This document shows positions 1-11,969 of a DNA stretch of 64,000 bases, in pieces. A program made the position numbers and the translations under genes. The notes below the pieces were generated by a model, which worked only from the letters and a program-made list of their open reading frames with translations, made no database searches and was not told the DNA's origin. The stretch covers positions 372,001 to 436,000 of the forward strand of contig KB445814.1 of NCBI GenBank assembly GCA_000320605.2, read 5' to 3'. Every line of letters starts with the position of its first letter. Positions within the stretch are counted from its first letter, which is position 1. The DNA comes from Gelatoporia subvermispora B (taxonomy: Eukaryota; Basidiomycota; Agaricomycetes; Polyporales; Gelatoporiaceae).

Positions 1-1424
1 AGAGGATAGATGTGACATGACCCTTTCGCCATGCATCCTTGATGGTCTTCGTAACAAGGTGTAGGGAGTCTGTTGTGGTTCTACCCGGACGGCTGCTAAA
101 ATGGGTGTTAGCAAGGATCTCGTGATGCTCAGACTCGTAGACCAGGACATCAGTAATGCATGAGGAGAAGATTTTTGAGATGCAGTTAAGTAGTGCAATG
201 GGGCGATACGACTTGCCAATGGTGTAGTTACTCCGGCCTGGCTTGCGAAGGACACTCCCAGTGTTCCTGCTTTGCATGTCGAATTTTATTCCCATAGCGG
301 TTTTGAGCCTGTCTCCACTCTGCGTGTATGGGATGCTCGGGGCTGCTTCACAGCTTAGACAATCGCCGATAAAGACACTGCACCTTTGCTTGTTGTTTCT
401 CAAGGTTTTTGTTTCACCACTGCTTGCGATACTGGGATGTGGATATAAACGGGACATGTTTCTCGACTGCTGCATTCAGCGCTGACATAAGCACCTTGCG
501 TGTTTGCTCGAAGTCATCGATGCATGTTATCTCTGCAGGGCCACTGCCAGAGCGGAGAGTGCGGCGCAGCGTCTTCTCAAATTCAGACCATATGACCATT
601 TGGAAGTTGCAATAGGGATCTTCTTGTGTGGCAGGTAGTGGCAGCATGAGAGATGTGGCTATCAGGAAGTGGTCGGCTTTCGGAGGTTGGTGTTTGGGGA
701 GAACCGAGCAGGTAAGTAGTCTGTCCAGAAGACCTTCTAAGCTGAAGACATTGTCTGGGTGTGTTAGATTCTTTGTGTTAGATGCTTCAAGCGTGGGGAG
801 ACCATGTGAGAGGAGCATGTGTAAGTCAAACTCTCGAAGCCGGTCGAAAAGAGGTTGTGCAAGGTCCAATGCCGCTGGTGTAAAGAGGTGATGGTTACGT
901 TCCTCATCCCACATAGGATGGTGTCTGTTGAAATCTCCAGCCCAAAGAAGATGGAAGCATCTGCCATCTTGTTCAACTTCTTGGCAAAGCCTGCGGCACA
1001 GAGCAAAAAGCTTGAGCAGCTCTGTATTGCTCTTGGTGTTAGCATAGATGTTGAAAAAGTGAAAGACCTCAGTCTCGATTGATAGCACAAGACCCGTAAT
1101 ATCCGGTGAGTCGATAGCAATAGGTGTCCAAGAGTTCGTTTGGAGTCGGGAGCTGATCAGTGTGTATAAGCGAGTGCGATCATCTGCGTCACGGTGTGAT
1201 GGGGGATATATTGGATACCAGCAAGAGAGCGCTCGGGAATTCTTAAGATGGTCAATATACGGTTCTTGGATAAGTACAATGTCGGTATTATTCGGAGTGA
1301 TATCATGAAGCATTGCTTGTTGAGATATGAGCGACTTGTGCACATTCTGCTGCCAGATACGAAGGGTTGGGGAAATGGCAAAGTTACTCAGCATACTCAA
1401 GGTCTCCAGAAGCCCTATCATCAT
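1..1424 (-). pseudogene. LINE ORF2: endonuclease plus partial reverse transcriptase, broken
   Basis: Codons 1424 to 414 encode an endonuclease/exonuclease/phosphatase-fold domain: RIWQQNVHKS at the N-terminus, VLIQEPYID, WAGDFNRHHPMWD, and a C-terminal segment ending SQYRKQW. The next codon is TGA (414-416), where the family usually has Trp. The linker then reads on in frame (QQAKVQCLYRRLSKL, stop at 348-350, then AEWRQAQNRYGNKIRHAKQEHWE). At about 255 the frame jumps straight into the RT motif KSYRPIALLNC, followed by RPGRTTTDSLHLV. The roughly 80 residues normally between linker and RT fingers are missing. The rest of the RT lies left of base 1. Confidence 0.8.
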
Positions 1425-1638
1425 TCTCGGTCAGGTGAACACATGCAGCCTGTTTCTGCGTTGGCTGGAAATGGTCAAGTGTGGCCTGGCGAAGTCGAGA
1501 CTGGGAGCGGTGTTGCCAGGGAGTGTGGGATGGACCAGCTGGGGACCAGGGAAGCTCCTCCTCTACTTGGTCTGACCATGCACAATGAGCTTGTTCTGGA
1601 GTTGCATGCGGGAGTCAGCAACGAGTGTTGTCATCCAT

Positions 1639-3151
1639 CTAATGGTGACCGCTATTGTCACTATGGCGGCCTCGGTATTGCTGATGTGAGGGTGTCGTGC
1701 CAGAGTGATCCCATGATTGCTCCCACGTAAGGGGATCATTTGTCAGATAGAACACGTACTGATCCTCAGGGTGCTGTGACATCAGCCGATCGCGGCGAGC
1801 CAAGAAGACTGGACAGTCACGGCTCCACGATGCGTGTCCATCTGCTCTGCAGTCAACACAGTGAAATTTCTGTGTGTCCATTACCTTGCATTCTGATGTA
1901 GTGTGTTGTGTCGATTCACATGTCCTGCAGGTGTCATGTATATGCTTGCAGTCCCTGGCGAGGTGTGGAGGGTCAAAGCGCTGGCACTTCAAGCGAGGTC
2001 AAGTTGATTATCAAATGAGCAAACCGTTGACCTTCATAGCGCTTTTGTTCTGGTTTGATCTAGCGGCCGTCTTTGACGTCATCAATATCTAGGTTGTTTC
2101 TAGTCTCTACCTCAGACCAACTAGCTGGACTGTTTGCTCGGAAGATGATAGGGACGAACTCAGCTAGTACTGCAAAAGTTTGAGCCTTGACCATAGAATC
2201 GCTACCTAGTACTAAAGCAAAAGCTTTCATCACCTCTGGGCCGCGTAGCCATTTGGCAGCCTGCACCGAGGTCAGTTTGTACAGTACTCCACTATTCCTG
2301 AGGCGTTTAACGGCGACAAAATCCATTCTGGGGGGAGCTGGGGTGTCAGTGTTGGTTGATTCAAGAGCTAACCGTGCCTTCTGTAGTAATTCCTGCTCAT
2401 TGAGCTCCTAACTTGCGTCCTCAGAGCGATTGAGTCCGTCTACCAAGACTTGATGACCTTTGACGCTCTGCCAGACTAGTACCATCTCGTGGCTTTGTGG
2501 TACCGCAGCTCGTAGAGCTGTTGCGTAGGACTTGGAGGTCACTGCTGTGACTGGGCTAACGGTGATATTGCCGTCATCTGGCTGCCGATTTCTATTTGCA
2601 GCGGCACTCTCTACTGCCTTCAGTAGTTCCAGTGCGAGCCGTTCCCGTTCGGCCTTCAAGCTGTTTACAGTATCATTAGTGTCACATAGCAGTTTCTCAC
2701 CCATATTCTCAATCTCGTTGAATTTATAAATGACCTCATTGAACTGGTCAACAAGAGGTATCAGCTTAAAATCTATGCTCTCAGCAACTATGTCTGCTAG
2801 ATTGTCAGCTCTAATAGCCTCCGTGTAGAACGCTAGTGATCGTATTCCATCTGAGACTGTCTGGCTCTTGGCAGCTCCCGCCATATAGAACAAGAGATAC
2901 ATAAGTATGTTCCAGTTCGGGCGAACGTCTGCAAAGATCCATCCCTTGCTTCTTAGGAACTCTGCTGCTGTCTCTGGTGAATTAATAGACTGATTATCAT
3001 CTCCTTTAAGTTCGCTTATATTGTCCGAGGTTGGCACAACAGCTGGTGTCAACTCAGCGGCCTTTATGCGCATATTGTTAGCAGGGGCAGTTTTTGCTGT
3101 CGACGTCATGCTAGTCGCTTTCTTCGTGTTAGTAGATGTTTGGTATATCAT
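1639..3151 (-). pseudogene. LINE ORF1 (gag-like, CCHC zinc knuckles), broken
   Basis: The segment starting at 3151 is about 247 codons and has a helical middle part. It ends at TAG 2408-2410 but continues in the same frame (ELNEQELLQKARLALES) through 2060, so this is a simple nonsense mutation. A second stop lies at 2060-2062, again followed in frame by the motif KRYEGQRFAHLI. Shortly after that the frame changes and a large part of the usual linker is missing before the zinc-knuckle segment (1992-1639). That segment has the Cys/His pattern CRTCESTQHTTSEC followed by a second knuckle, CVDCRADGHASWSRDC. The product would be the RNA-binding chaperone of a LINE. It is non-functional as it stands. 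Confidence 0.75.
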
Positions 3152-3160
3152 GTATCTTAG

Positions 3161-3780
3161 TCGTTCAGAGTAGTATTCTTAGGTGGGCTAAGGCGAGGAT
3201 TATTGAATGCGAGTCCTCTATACTGCACACCCCTGTGGCCAGCTCCTATTGGCCAGGAGGCATGGGAAAGTCACCAAAGAATGTGGTTGTCACTTCTTGC
3301 TGGAACTTCTGTTCCCCATTAATCTACTTGGGCTGCCACCTGCTCTGATGTTGTGCCCATGTTGCTGCACAGTTAATTACGTTGCTAGTCACTGGAACTG
3401 CTGTTTCATGTTGCTCCCACACCGCTGCATAGTAAACTGCGTTGCTTGTCGCTGGAACCACTGTTCCGCACCTCTCCCCCGTGTTCTTCCTTGTTTGCCA
3501 GTACAACATGTCTTCTCATGTTCTGGATATCTGTCACATATCTGCTGGCCCTTGTGCAGTATATCAGCTGGCTGTGCTCCTGGAGTGGAGATGTTATCCC
3601 ACCCCTCCAGTATGTAATAGTACAGACCCGCACCCATCACACTCTTCCCTGTCACCTTGTTATATAATCTGCAATGAGCTCACGTGGCATTGTGGATCGG
3701 CTTAATGTGCTTCCAGCCAATTCTGTGATACATGCTCTCCAAGGAGCTATTGAGGACATATTTTGGGCCCTTTCCCAGGC
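3161..3780. other. Boundary region between LINE and decayed coding block
   Basis: No gene is supported here. The stretch contains the 60-bp tandem duplication listed separately. Short minus-strand frames (for example 3655-3389) look like the decayed continuation of the block to the right. Confidence 0.4.
3348..3467. repeat. Two-copy 60-bp tandem repeat
   Basis: Bases 3348-3407 and 3408-3467 align end to end over the whole unit. Shared blocks include GTTGCT, GCTGCA, AGT(T/A)AA and CACTGGAAC/CGCTGGAAC. The unit is a multiple of three, and on the minus strand both copies stay open and encode a repeated 20-residue block (V-P-A/V-T-S-N). This suggests an old coding tandem duplication. Confidence 0.75.
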
Positions 3781-6574
3781 TTACCTTCCTTTCCAGCATC
3801 CTCCCAGAGCCCCTACTATCACCACCCACCTGTAATGATCCCAATGGTCTCCATTGCCCCTTCCCTCTACTTGCACCCTTCTTTGTCTGCCATTGCACAG
3901 GTGCTTGAAGGATACAACACCGCTGGTGTATTGCTTCATTCTGAAGTCCAGCACAAAGCCGTGTTTGACCCCAATGAGATTCATGTATGGCTTGGGTGGG
4001 TCAGTCGGACCCAGACCCTTGTGGTGAGTTGTCATGTGCCCCGCCGTACCCCTTACCCCCAGTTGATGCTGCTCTGGGGTCAGGCACTCTTTGACAGCTA
4101 TGCCCAACTTCTCCGGAGCACCGGTATTCCAGTCCTGATGTTTTTCTCCCTCCGGGAGGTCTCCAGTATCATAGCACACCTTGACTTTAGGTTGACCTGC
4201 ATTTATAACACTCCCAGGATGTTGTTCCTCTTGAAGCGCCTCTACCTCTGGCGTCCGGCATACAAGCCCCTTCCGGAACATATGCATGAGCAGTCGCTGT
4301 TGCTTCATAAAATCATAGAGATGTTCAGTCATGAGTAGTTCGATAGAATTGGATGCAGTCTTGCTTAACACCTTTGCGCAGTCGATGTCAACCAGGAGCT
4401 GTTCCAGAGGGCCCACCACTACCCCGGTTTACTTCGCACACACTTGGGTGCGCAGCCTCACTGCACACTGGTATTTAGGGAGCTTGAGGAATGCCTTATG
4501 CGCCTCACAGGGTTGCTTTTTGGGGACTGGCCGGCCGAAGATATAAAGGGAGTTGTTGAGCCTACTCTGGCCTACAAGGGGCAGCAACGTGTTGATGCAC
4601 CCTGCAATTAGGTAGTCCAAGATGTAATACAAATCACGTTATGCTTTTCCAGAATCGATGCTACCCAGCACACACTCCGTCTCTGAACCCCTCTGGTGCA
4701 AATTTATTGTGTCTATTCTGAGCTTCCCATGCACTGCATTCTGACACAAGAGCACTGGAACGCCCACCATGTTGCGGTCTGCCTCCGATGTCTTGTACTG
4801 CAGAGGCATTCCTTCCAGATTATCTTCCGTGGTTTTTATGTACGCATCCAGTGTGCCACCATGCTATGCCCTGCCCCCGATGCTTGCAGTGCAGGGGCAT
4901 TGCCTCCAGCTTGACTTCTGTTATCTTCCCGTTCCTTCTCCGGTGTGCTAGAAGGCCTGCAATGGTCGATACTATAGCAGTTCCCTGGGCCAGCATGTAT
5001 CCAGTATTACAGCGTGGTGCCAGTGTTGAGGCATCTGGCATGCTAGTAAATATGTCTTCAGGTCAGTGCTTCCAGAGCAGTTTTGGAAAAGGGCTTGAGG
5101 GCATATCTGGTTACCCCAGGCTGATCTCCCCTAGCTTGGGTGCTGGTTTATTAGGTGCATTTAAGTCACACAGGGCTCATGTATGGACATGAGCGTGGGC
5201 TCATATGCGAGCATATCCATACTAATTGGGCTTAGGGAGGTCAGCGAGTGCATATTAGGGCTATAATTGGGCATTGTGCAGCAAACGTGTGTTCCCCCCA
5301 GTGGGGAAATGGCTGTAAGAAGAAGGGTAAATAATCTAAGGACAAAGGGGTTAGCAAGAGAGGACGCACCTGCGAGGCTTTGTGACTGCGCGATCACTAC
5401 CAGTGCATCGGGCACTAACGCTGCAGTTCATGTGCGTGTCTCACGCTCAATATTAGCACCATATGCAGGGTTGTCAGGGTTGCTGTTGCAAACTTATCTG
5501 ACATCCACGTTGGCCATTCCGTTCACGCACTGCGCACTCAGCCACTTGGCAGCAGTGTTGACATCCATTGCCCCAGGGCGCAAACATTTGCACCTATTTC
5601 CTCTCGGCACATTGGCTCATCATCATGCATCATGACGTTAGGTAAGAGTGTTGAGTTTGGGTGGTTGTTGAGATCATTACAGGAGATTGTTTCGGGTAGA
5701 TGCGTGTCTGGCATGTGTTTAAACCCGGCATTGTCAGTATCAATGGCCAATATAATTTGGGCCATACCAGAGCTCATGTGTGAGTTGCATTTCAGGATAG
5801 AATACATAGTCATTTGCGGCAAGGAGCTCACATTTGGCGGGTAAGATAACAAGGTTTATGTTGTTGGCGAGATAACTTAACACCAGGTGTGTATCAGGGA
5901 GCACTTTCTGCATGGCAAGAAATATGTTGCCAAGTTTGTCAAGAGGTGATGCCAAAGGATCTGCGAGAAGGTGGGCTAACTTGGAGGACCAGTCTTTGGG
6001 CTTGATCTTGGCAGCCTTGATATCAAGGAGCCTAACAACAGGGTAATGTACCAAAAGGGTCCAAATGGTATGTAAGAAAGCCAAAAGCAATAAATTGAAC
6101 CCCTCGGTAGGGGGTTCTGGGTGAAAATGAGATAGAATAGATGAGCCTAGGCTGCTTTTGAAAGCTATGCATATAGCTTGAAGGGCCTCAGAAAGTCGAG
6201 AAGTCAAAGTAGGCCCAGAATGGGGTATCAGGGTGTTAACTCGGGATAAAACTGGGAAATCTTGAATAGCTTCGGAGGACAAGAGGTTGTTATTGGGGCA
6301 AAATCACAGATAGCTTGATCCAGGTAACAAAGATTGAGCAATAGGGTCATTGTTGGGATAGTATGAGATTTTGGCATTTAAATTGGTACTAGGGAATATT
6401 AGTCTTCATACCAAGAACCTTCCCAGTAACCAAAGCCACAAGGATACATATTTTTACTCCCAAGATGCCTCTAAATAGAGGTCCTCCAGGAGTTTCAGAC
6501 ATAATATTCTCGGAGTTAGGTTGGTTAACAGTAAAGACTTGAACAAATTTGGGGGTAGGTAGAGCTGAGTTCAT
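3781..6574 (-). pseudogene. Decayed minus-strand coding block of unknown family
   Basis: A chain of minus-strand frames runs right to left: 6574-6389, 6282-5740, 5852-5538 (other frame, continuing the same track), 5415-5161, 5041-4820, 4632-4429 and 4419-3781. The longest pieces are 212 codons (4419-3781) and 180 codons (6282-5740). The pieces are collinear and one-stranded, as expected for one or two genes broken by frameshifts and stops. I recognise no domain. Its position beside the LINE suggests it belonged to a repeat or transposon. A host gene with unrecognised introns is possible. The strand call is moderate because a 191-codon plus-strand frame overlaps at 3763-4338. Confidence 0.35.
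4764..4947. repeat. Diverged 92-bp tandem duplication
   Basis: The unit starting CCACCATG at 4764 recurs at 4856 with a period of 92 bp. Conserved parts are CC(C/T)CCGATG, the Cys-codon region, GCAG(A/G)GGCATT and CCTCCAG/CCTTCCAG. It lies inside the decayed coding block. Confidence 0.65.
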
Positions 6575-9500
6575 GATTTGATACAGGATTAGAGTTGCAT
6601 GTTGACCCCAACTTGAACTGTTTCAAGACCAATTGTTCTTCAAATTAATATCAATGTTCCCATGCAGTACTCTGACGCCTTCAAAAACATTCAAGAGAAC
6701 ACAACTACTTCGTTGTAGAGAGCCGCCTCCTGTCAATGATTTGGTGATGTAGCAACACTGATGTTTATTGTGAACATTCCCGACACGCATTGCGGATAAT
6801 ATATACTATGCTATAAGCATTGCACCAAGATGTGAATTGTACACAACAACAAATACAAGGTCTACAATACTTGAAAGTGCAAAACAGGTTCCTTTGGTTA
6901 CTTTAATAGAACAGGATGAATAGCTTGCATGGGTCAATCAGGTTGGACAGGTTGAACAGGATGAACAGGTTAAACAGGTTGAACAGAGTGAGCAGGTTAA
7001 ACAAATAGCATTCCATATCTGCATGATCATAACAAACAAAGCATTGAGACACTCAGCAGACATAGTGTATCAGCTCTGTCCAATTGCCTACATCAGAACA
7101 TTATTAAAGCAATTCATTACAAATCTGCAGCTCAGCTCTTCAAGAAGCAGAACACAATGCTAGACAATGAGCCCACAAGCCAGCACAAATATTGCTGGAC
7201 AAAGCAGATAGATAGAAAAAGGAAAACATTGGGAATATGTGGGAATCAGGATAATAGGAGGAGGGAGAAAAGCTAACCAGGTTGACCAGCGACATGCTCT
7301 GTTCGGGGGTTATATAGAAATGTACATATATACATATCTGAACATTTATGCCGCCAAGGTGAGCTATCGTTTAGTCGATATGATGCATCAGAGATGGTAG
7401 CAGTGACACAAATAGTGATGGTGGAGTTAGTGTGGAGATTTAAGTTCCTGCTGATGGTGATGATGATAGAGATGTCTACCACGACAATAACTAATATCAC
7501 AATTAGTAGTGAATATCAGCAAAGTAAATGTTGTAAAAAAGACAAAAAGTGCATTAATGTATGCAATAATTTAGAAAACAGAAATTTCCACTTCAGATTA
7601 AAGACTTATCATATGATTTTGACACATTTTCACTTTAGGTTTTGCCAGGCTGCACCTACTGTACGCACACCACATCCGTTATCTAGTGATTGGCACATTG
7701 CCTAATGTCTTTTTACTACTACTCGTGGCTAAAGATGACATGTATGATATATTATATAACTAACTACAGGAAAAGTGAATGTTGTAGTAGGCTTTGCCAC
7801 AGTGCCGTGTGTGATGATGAAGACGATGGTAAAGATGCCACTGAAGATAGAAATGCTGACTGCTTAATTATAATGCTGCATCATGTGTGATGGTAAGCAA
7901 AGAAGGTTACTGCTCAGAGCATCTTCCAGCACAGCCATTCATTATACAAAAGGTGCAAAACATGTTGCAGCTATAGATAAGCTTTAATTTATTATATTAA
8001 TTCACATTGCTTGAATCTTAAGACAAAGATATACCCAGACATAACATACTTTGTAATGTGAGCGCCCCATTATAATTTATCTTCAAAACCAACCTTATAA
8101 CATCACAAATGAACATACTTGAATCGCAACATTGCTGTTTTTGCTTAAGGTTGACCCTTTATGACTCAAGAGTCAGCAGGTTTAGTTGAGTTCTAGATTT
8201 CAAGCTTCGCAATACTCGTAAGCACTCCAATTTTGCTTTACCAATCACGTGTCCCCACATAGTTTTACCTCTACATCTGATTCAAAAACACAATTCATTG
8301 CCCAGAATGCAAGTCAGTACATAACCACAGACGCGAACACAGGTTGTTATATCATCTTGATGAATGTGAGAGATTGTTCAAACACATGAAAGTCAGTATG
8401 TTGTTTTTCTTCAGTACTATTACTTCTAGCGACAGCACTTAGCACGTTTATAGCTCTGCTAACATATCAAGACTTTGTGTGAAAACATCTAAGCCTTAAT
8501 TAAAAACATGCACTTGATTCACCAACAGAGCTTGCAGGAGAAGCTTGCCGGCTAGCGACCGCACATGAACTTCAGCATTTTGCCGTTGGATGTGCATTAA
8601 CTTCTTGCAGTTGCAGTCTTCATCACTCTGACCATCTCTTTTGATGTTCACTCCTGCAGCTTCATCATTATGATAACCACACCTTGTGTGTTCAACATCT
8701 CGACTTTTTCCACCATCAAATGCCTATTCATTGACACTATCATCCTCTCCTCCCATCCTTAGAATTATTATCATGACCGGCTTCATTGCTGTTAATGCCA
8801 GAATGCTTCAGGTATGTTTCATGAGTTTAGCCTGTAGCATCTCTAATCTTGTTCAGATTTAGGTCGCGATTTGGGATCATCACGTGAAGACCGTATTCTG
8901 GGACGACTTTTGCAAGGTGGTAACGGGAGTAAACTGCAATATTATCTAGGGTAAGGGAAGTTGTGTCAAACTCATGCATGGAGATTGTACCTGGACCGTG
9001 CACAACGTAAGTTACCAATAATCATGTTATCATTGAATGTTTACTGGAACCCAGAACAGTGTCATAGAAAACAAAAAGAAAACATCATGTATACCGCGCA
9101 GGAAGTAATATTATCAAGTGAGCTATAGTTGATGAACTTACTATGTTTTGCACATAAGTCTTTGACGTGATTTACGCAAACATATGCTTTGGGACGCAGA
9201 TACCTTCATACTGCGTGATTGAATGAGAACATTCTTAGATATGCAAGCAATGTATTTTGTATTGTATATAACTTGATAGGCGGCTGAAGACGTGATGCTG
9301 GTAATGTTTCTGATATACAATTAGATGTAGATGATGTTCATCATAGTATTATAGAGATTAACATTGCTGTTCTTGGTCTTTAGATGTAGTATTATCACAG
9401 CGCAATACTTTACATACAATTACAATGTCCTTTTTTAGACTTGGCCTGTGGGATGTCAACTTCGTGCAGCGGTGACGTGCACAGTGTTACATGTGATTGG

Positions 9501-11320
9501 AACATGACTTTTGATTTTACACAAATGTTTGTTTTCCTCCTCTGCCATTGTCATTATACGCTGACCGTCCTTGACAATGTTCGGTAGACCTATAGATCAC
9601 ACGTTCAGACCAGAACATCTTGCAACATACAATGTTTTTCTTAGAAATCTACCTCTAACATCACATTTGGGCAAATGCACACAACAAGCACAACATCCTG
9701 CCCGGTACACGGTAGGACTAGTAACATATAGCACTATGCCCTAAGACAGTCCATAGGATTTTGTGCTTGCGATTCAAAACAAACATACAGGCAGATATGA
9801 TTGACTGTACCCGACAATGTGACAATATATGACATGCAAACTAAACTAATGTGCTAAACATTACCAGTGGGAAGACACAATGAGCACTGATGACCAATCA
9901 TCATCAGTTATCTTCCAACTGGTCTGGATCAGTCTGGATCGCCATTCATAAAGTAACGCATAACAATGCGGTCACGTCACCTGACGGGAATAATAGATGT
10001 GATACGGAGCACAGCTACTTGGTCATGCATTTTTCTAGCTCGGTATGATACCCAAGTGTTCACATGAATGTTCACTTGGAATTTCTTGGCCCCTCGTACC
10101 TCAGAGGCCGTGAGGAAACATCAAGTATAGACCAGTCTATTGAAGTGAAACCAAACAGCTTCAAAACATTCAAAGTAAATTTTAAAGTCCAAAAAACACA
10201 GCTCAGAGCATTCAAATGCACTGAAGTTGCAGGCATAAACTTAATACAATTTTAAGTCACTAAAAGGCGCCCAAGGACTATCAAGTGCAAAACGCTACTT
10301 GTATCTACTGGCGTCTTCTTACTCGCTTCAAGCACTTTGAAGACCATTTCAGGCAGTCAAAATGACTTTACAGCTGTTTTCATAACAGGGAGCGTACCCT
10401 GTCGCAAAAATCACACATAGGCAGATCATAACTTTTAAGCGCTGCATCAGTGCCAAGAACCTGAGATCTCTATCGATGACATTGTCATTCGCGACTTCAG
10501 GCTCCAGGTATTAGGACGGCGTACACAAAGAGTAGCAAGGGCTAGTACCTATGTAGCGAGATTGCGCTAATATGATTCGAGGTGGGACCCCGTTCACTGA
10601 AAATAAGTCTTATGCCTTGTCTACAACATGCCCGGACATCACAATGGGTGCTGCAGGATGTGCAGGTAGTTTGAAGCGCACCTTCAAAGAATGTCAGTAT
10701 GGTGAGGTATTTTGTGATCTTTGAGCTCTTATTGAGATACTTTAAGCATGTACTCCTTTTCCTCCTGAGCACTGAGCTTTTCTCAGATATGTGTTTTAAA
10801 GACGTCGTCCCGCTCGTTGCCTCAGCTGCTGAATGCCGAACGGGGGCGCCACCGGCCAGTAGATTGTACCTAGATCCTTAGAACTCCGCCAGCCTCGACT
10901 GCGCGATTTTTGGGACAGGGTACGCCCCCCGTTATGAAAACAGCTGTAATTCACTTCAAGCCGTGTAAGTAGTCTCAAGTAGATGAAATCAAACCATCGG
11001 ATTTGCTGATGGGCTATGCCCATGGTAACTCTGACCACCCCTATTGGTATCTCGGCACGACAAGCAGAGAGCGAAAATGATATTTGATATGACTGTCCAT
11101 CGGAATAATTTTACAATGCATGAGAATGTTGAGATGACGTGAGTATGTATTGTAATATATTTTATAATAGAGTGTGACCAACGAGAGCCATCTAGTAGAT
11201 GGCTCTTGTCATGACCCGAGTTTGAACTTTGAAGTATACTCTCATCAGCAAAATATCATTTCTGCTTTTGTCGCTTTTACGTCTTTTTAAGTCGGTAAGC
11301 GCCCCAAAAGCGAGAAAAGT
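6575..11320. other. AT-rich gene-poor region
   Basis: Visibly richer in A and T than the rest of the window. It has no frame above about 100 codons, no recognisable domain and no consistent exon chain. Short frames (for example 7394-7705 plus, 9018-8827 minus, 10772-10542 minus) have no family resemblance I can name. It holds the 9-bp minisatellite at 6939-7003. It may be an old, decayed repeat island next to the LINE. Confidence 0.6.
6939..7003. repeat. 9-bp minisatellite, seven units
   Basis: Seven consecutive 9-bp units of the form CAGGTTRRA run from 6939 to 7001 (CAGGTTGGA, CAGGTTGAA, CAGGATGAA, CAGGTTAAA, CAGGTTGAA, CAGAGTGAG, CAGGTTAAA). Looser copies lie just upstream from 6909. The period is three codons, but no long frame contains it. 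Confidence 0.9.
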
Positions 11321-11323
11321 ACG

Positions 11324-11393
11324 AAAATCCCAGTCCAATGGGACTGGGATTTTCCCGCTTTTCCTGCTTTGGGCTACCAAAGCAGGAAAAGCG
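11324..11393. repeat. Two adjacent perfect hairpins
   Basis: The first hairpin has perfect 13-bp arms at 11324-11336 (AAAATCCCAGTCC) and 11341-11353 with a 4-nt loop. Three bases later the second has perfect 16-bp arms at 11356-11371 (CGCTTTTCCTGCTTTG) and 11378-11393 with a 6-nt loop. There is no adjacent gene for which this would be an obvious terminator. A MITE-like end or an RNA structure are possible readings. Confidence 0.85.
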
Positions 11394-11969
11394 GCGCCAA
11401 AGCAAATGTGAGAATTTCCTGATGCTGATGAAGAGGTGGCGCATAGATGGCTGCTACAATGGCCCCGATGGAAAATCTATACCCATATGTGGGTCCAATT
11501 TCTCCGGCCGGTTTTGCTGATGACAAGTCAAGGTAAAAAAAATACACAGAACACACCAAAAGGGCCGTTCCAAATATGCTGAATAGGGCCCAGCAGATCC
11601 GGCTGCAAGATAACTGCAAGTTGTTCAATTCACTTGCCCGGACAAAATTTGTCGCAAGTTCGAAAAGTTCTCGCAAGTGCTGAAAAGTGGTGCTGAGATT
11701 CAGCTGATACTTACGTGGTCCAAAATCGGGTCTATGTTATGCACGACCGCCGGATCGGTCGGTCGCACAGATACGGTATCCTGTGCACGAGGTAAGCTCG
11801 CAAAATGTGGTCCATCCAAGAGTCTGGAACACTGTTTCACATGTGTCTGCCTAAGCTATGTCTGCAGATTGCGCGCAATAAAATACAAAGTCAGTAATTA
11901 GAGTACATAGTATGCTAAATTCAAATAGAGTCATCGACGATTCGCAACTATCGGCCGCACCCCAACAAA
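11394..11969. other. Intergenic, 3' side of the DUF3602 gene
   Basis: Only short overlapping frames on both strands and no recognisable domain or exon chain. The right end would hold the 3' UTR of the minus-strand DUF3602 gene. Confidence 0.6.

Larger units (their letters stand above)
1..3160 (-). mobile_element. Degenerate non-LTR (LINE, Tad/CgT1-like) retrotransposon, 3' part outside the window
   Basis: Read on the minus strand, the order is ORF1 (gag-like with zinc knuckles, 3151 to 1639), an apurinic-type endonuclease (1424 to 414), an EN-RT linker (413 to about 255) and the start of a reverse transcriptase that runs off base 1. This is the standard order of fungal LINEs. The copy is dead. 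In-frame stops lie at 2408-2410, 2060-2062, 414-416 and 348-350. Two internal deletions change frame, one near 255 and one near 1992-2000. I see no clear target-site duplication, and the 3' end and poly-A tail are beyond the left edge. The right boundary near 3160 is estimated from the ORF1 start. Confidence 0.85.

Noticed and set aside
8827..9018. Minus-strand 63-codon frame (MVTYVVHGPGTISMHEFDTT)
   Set aside because: Looks protein-like but is isolated in AT-rich DNA with no homology I can name and no neighbours.
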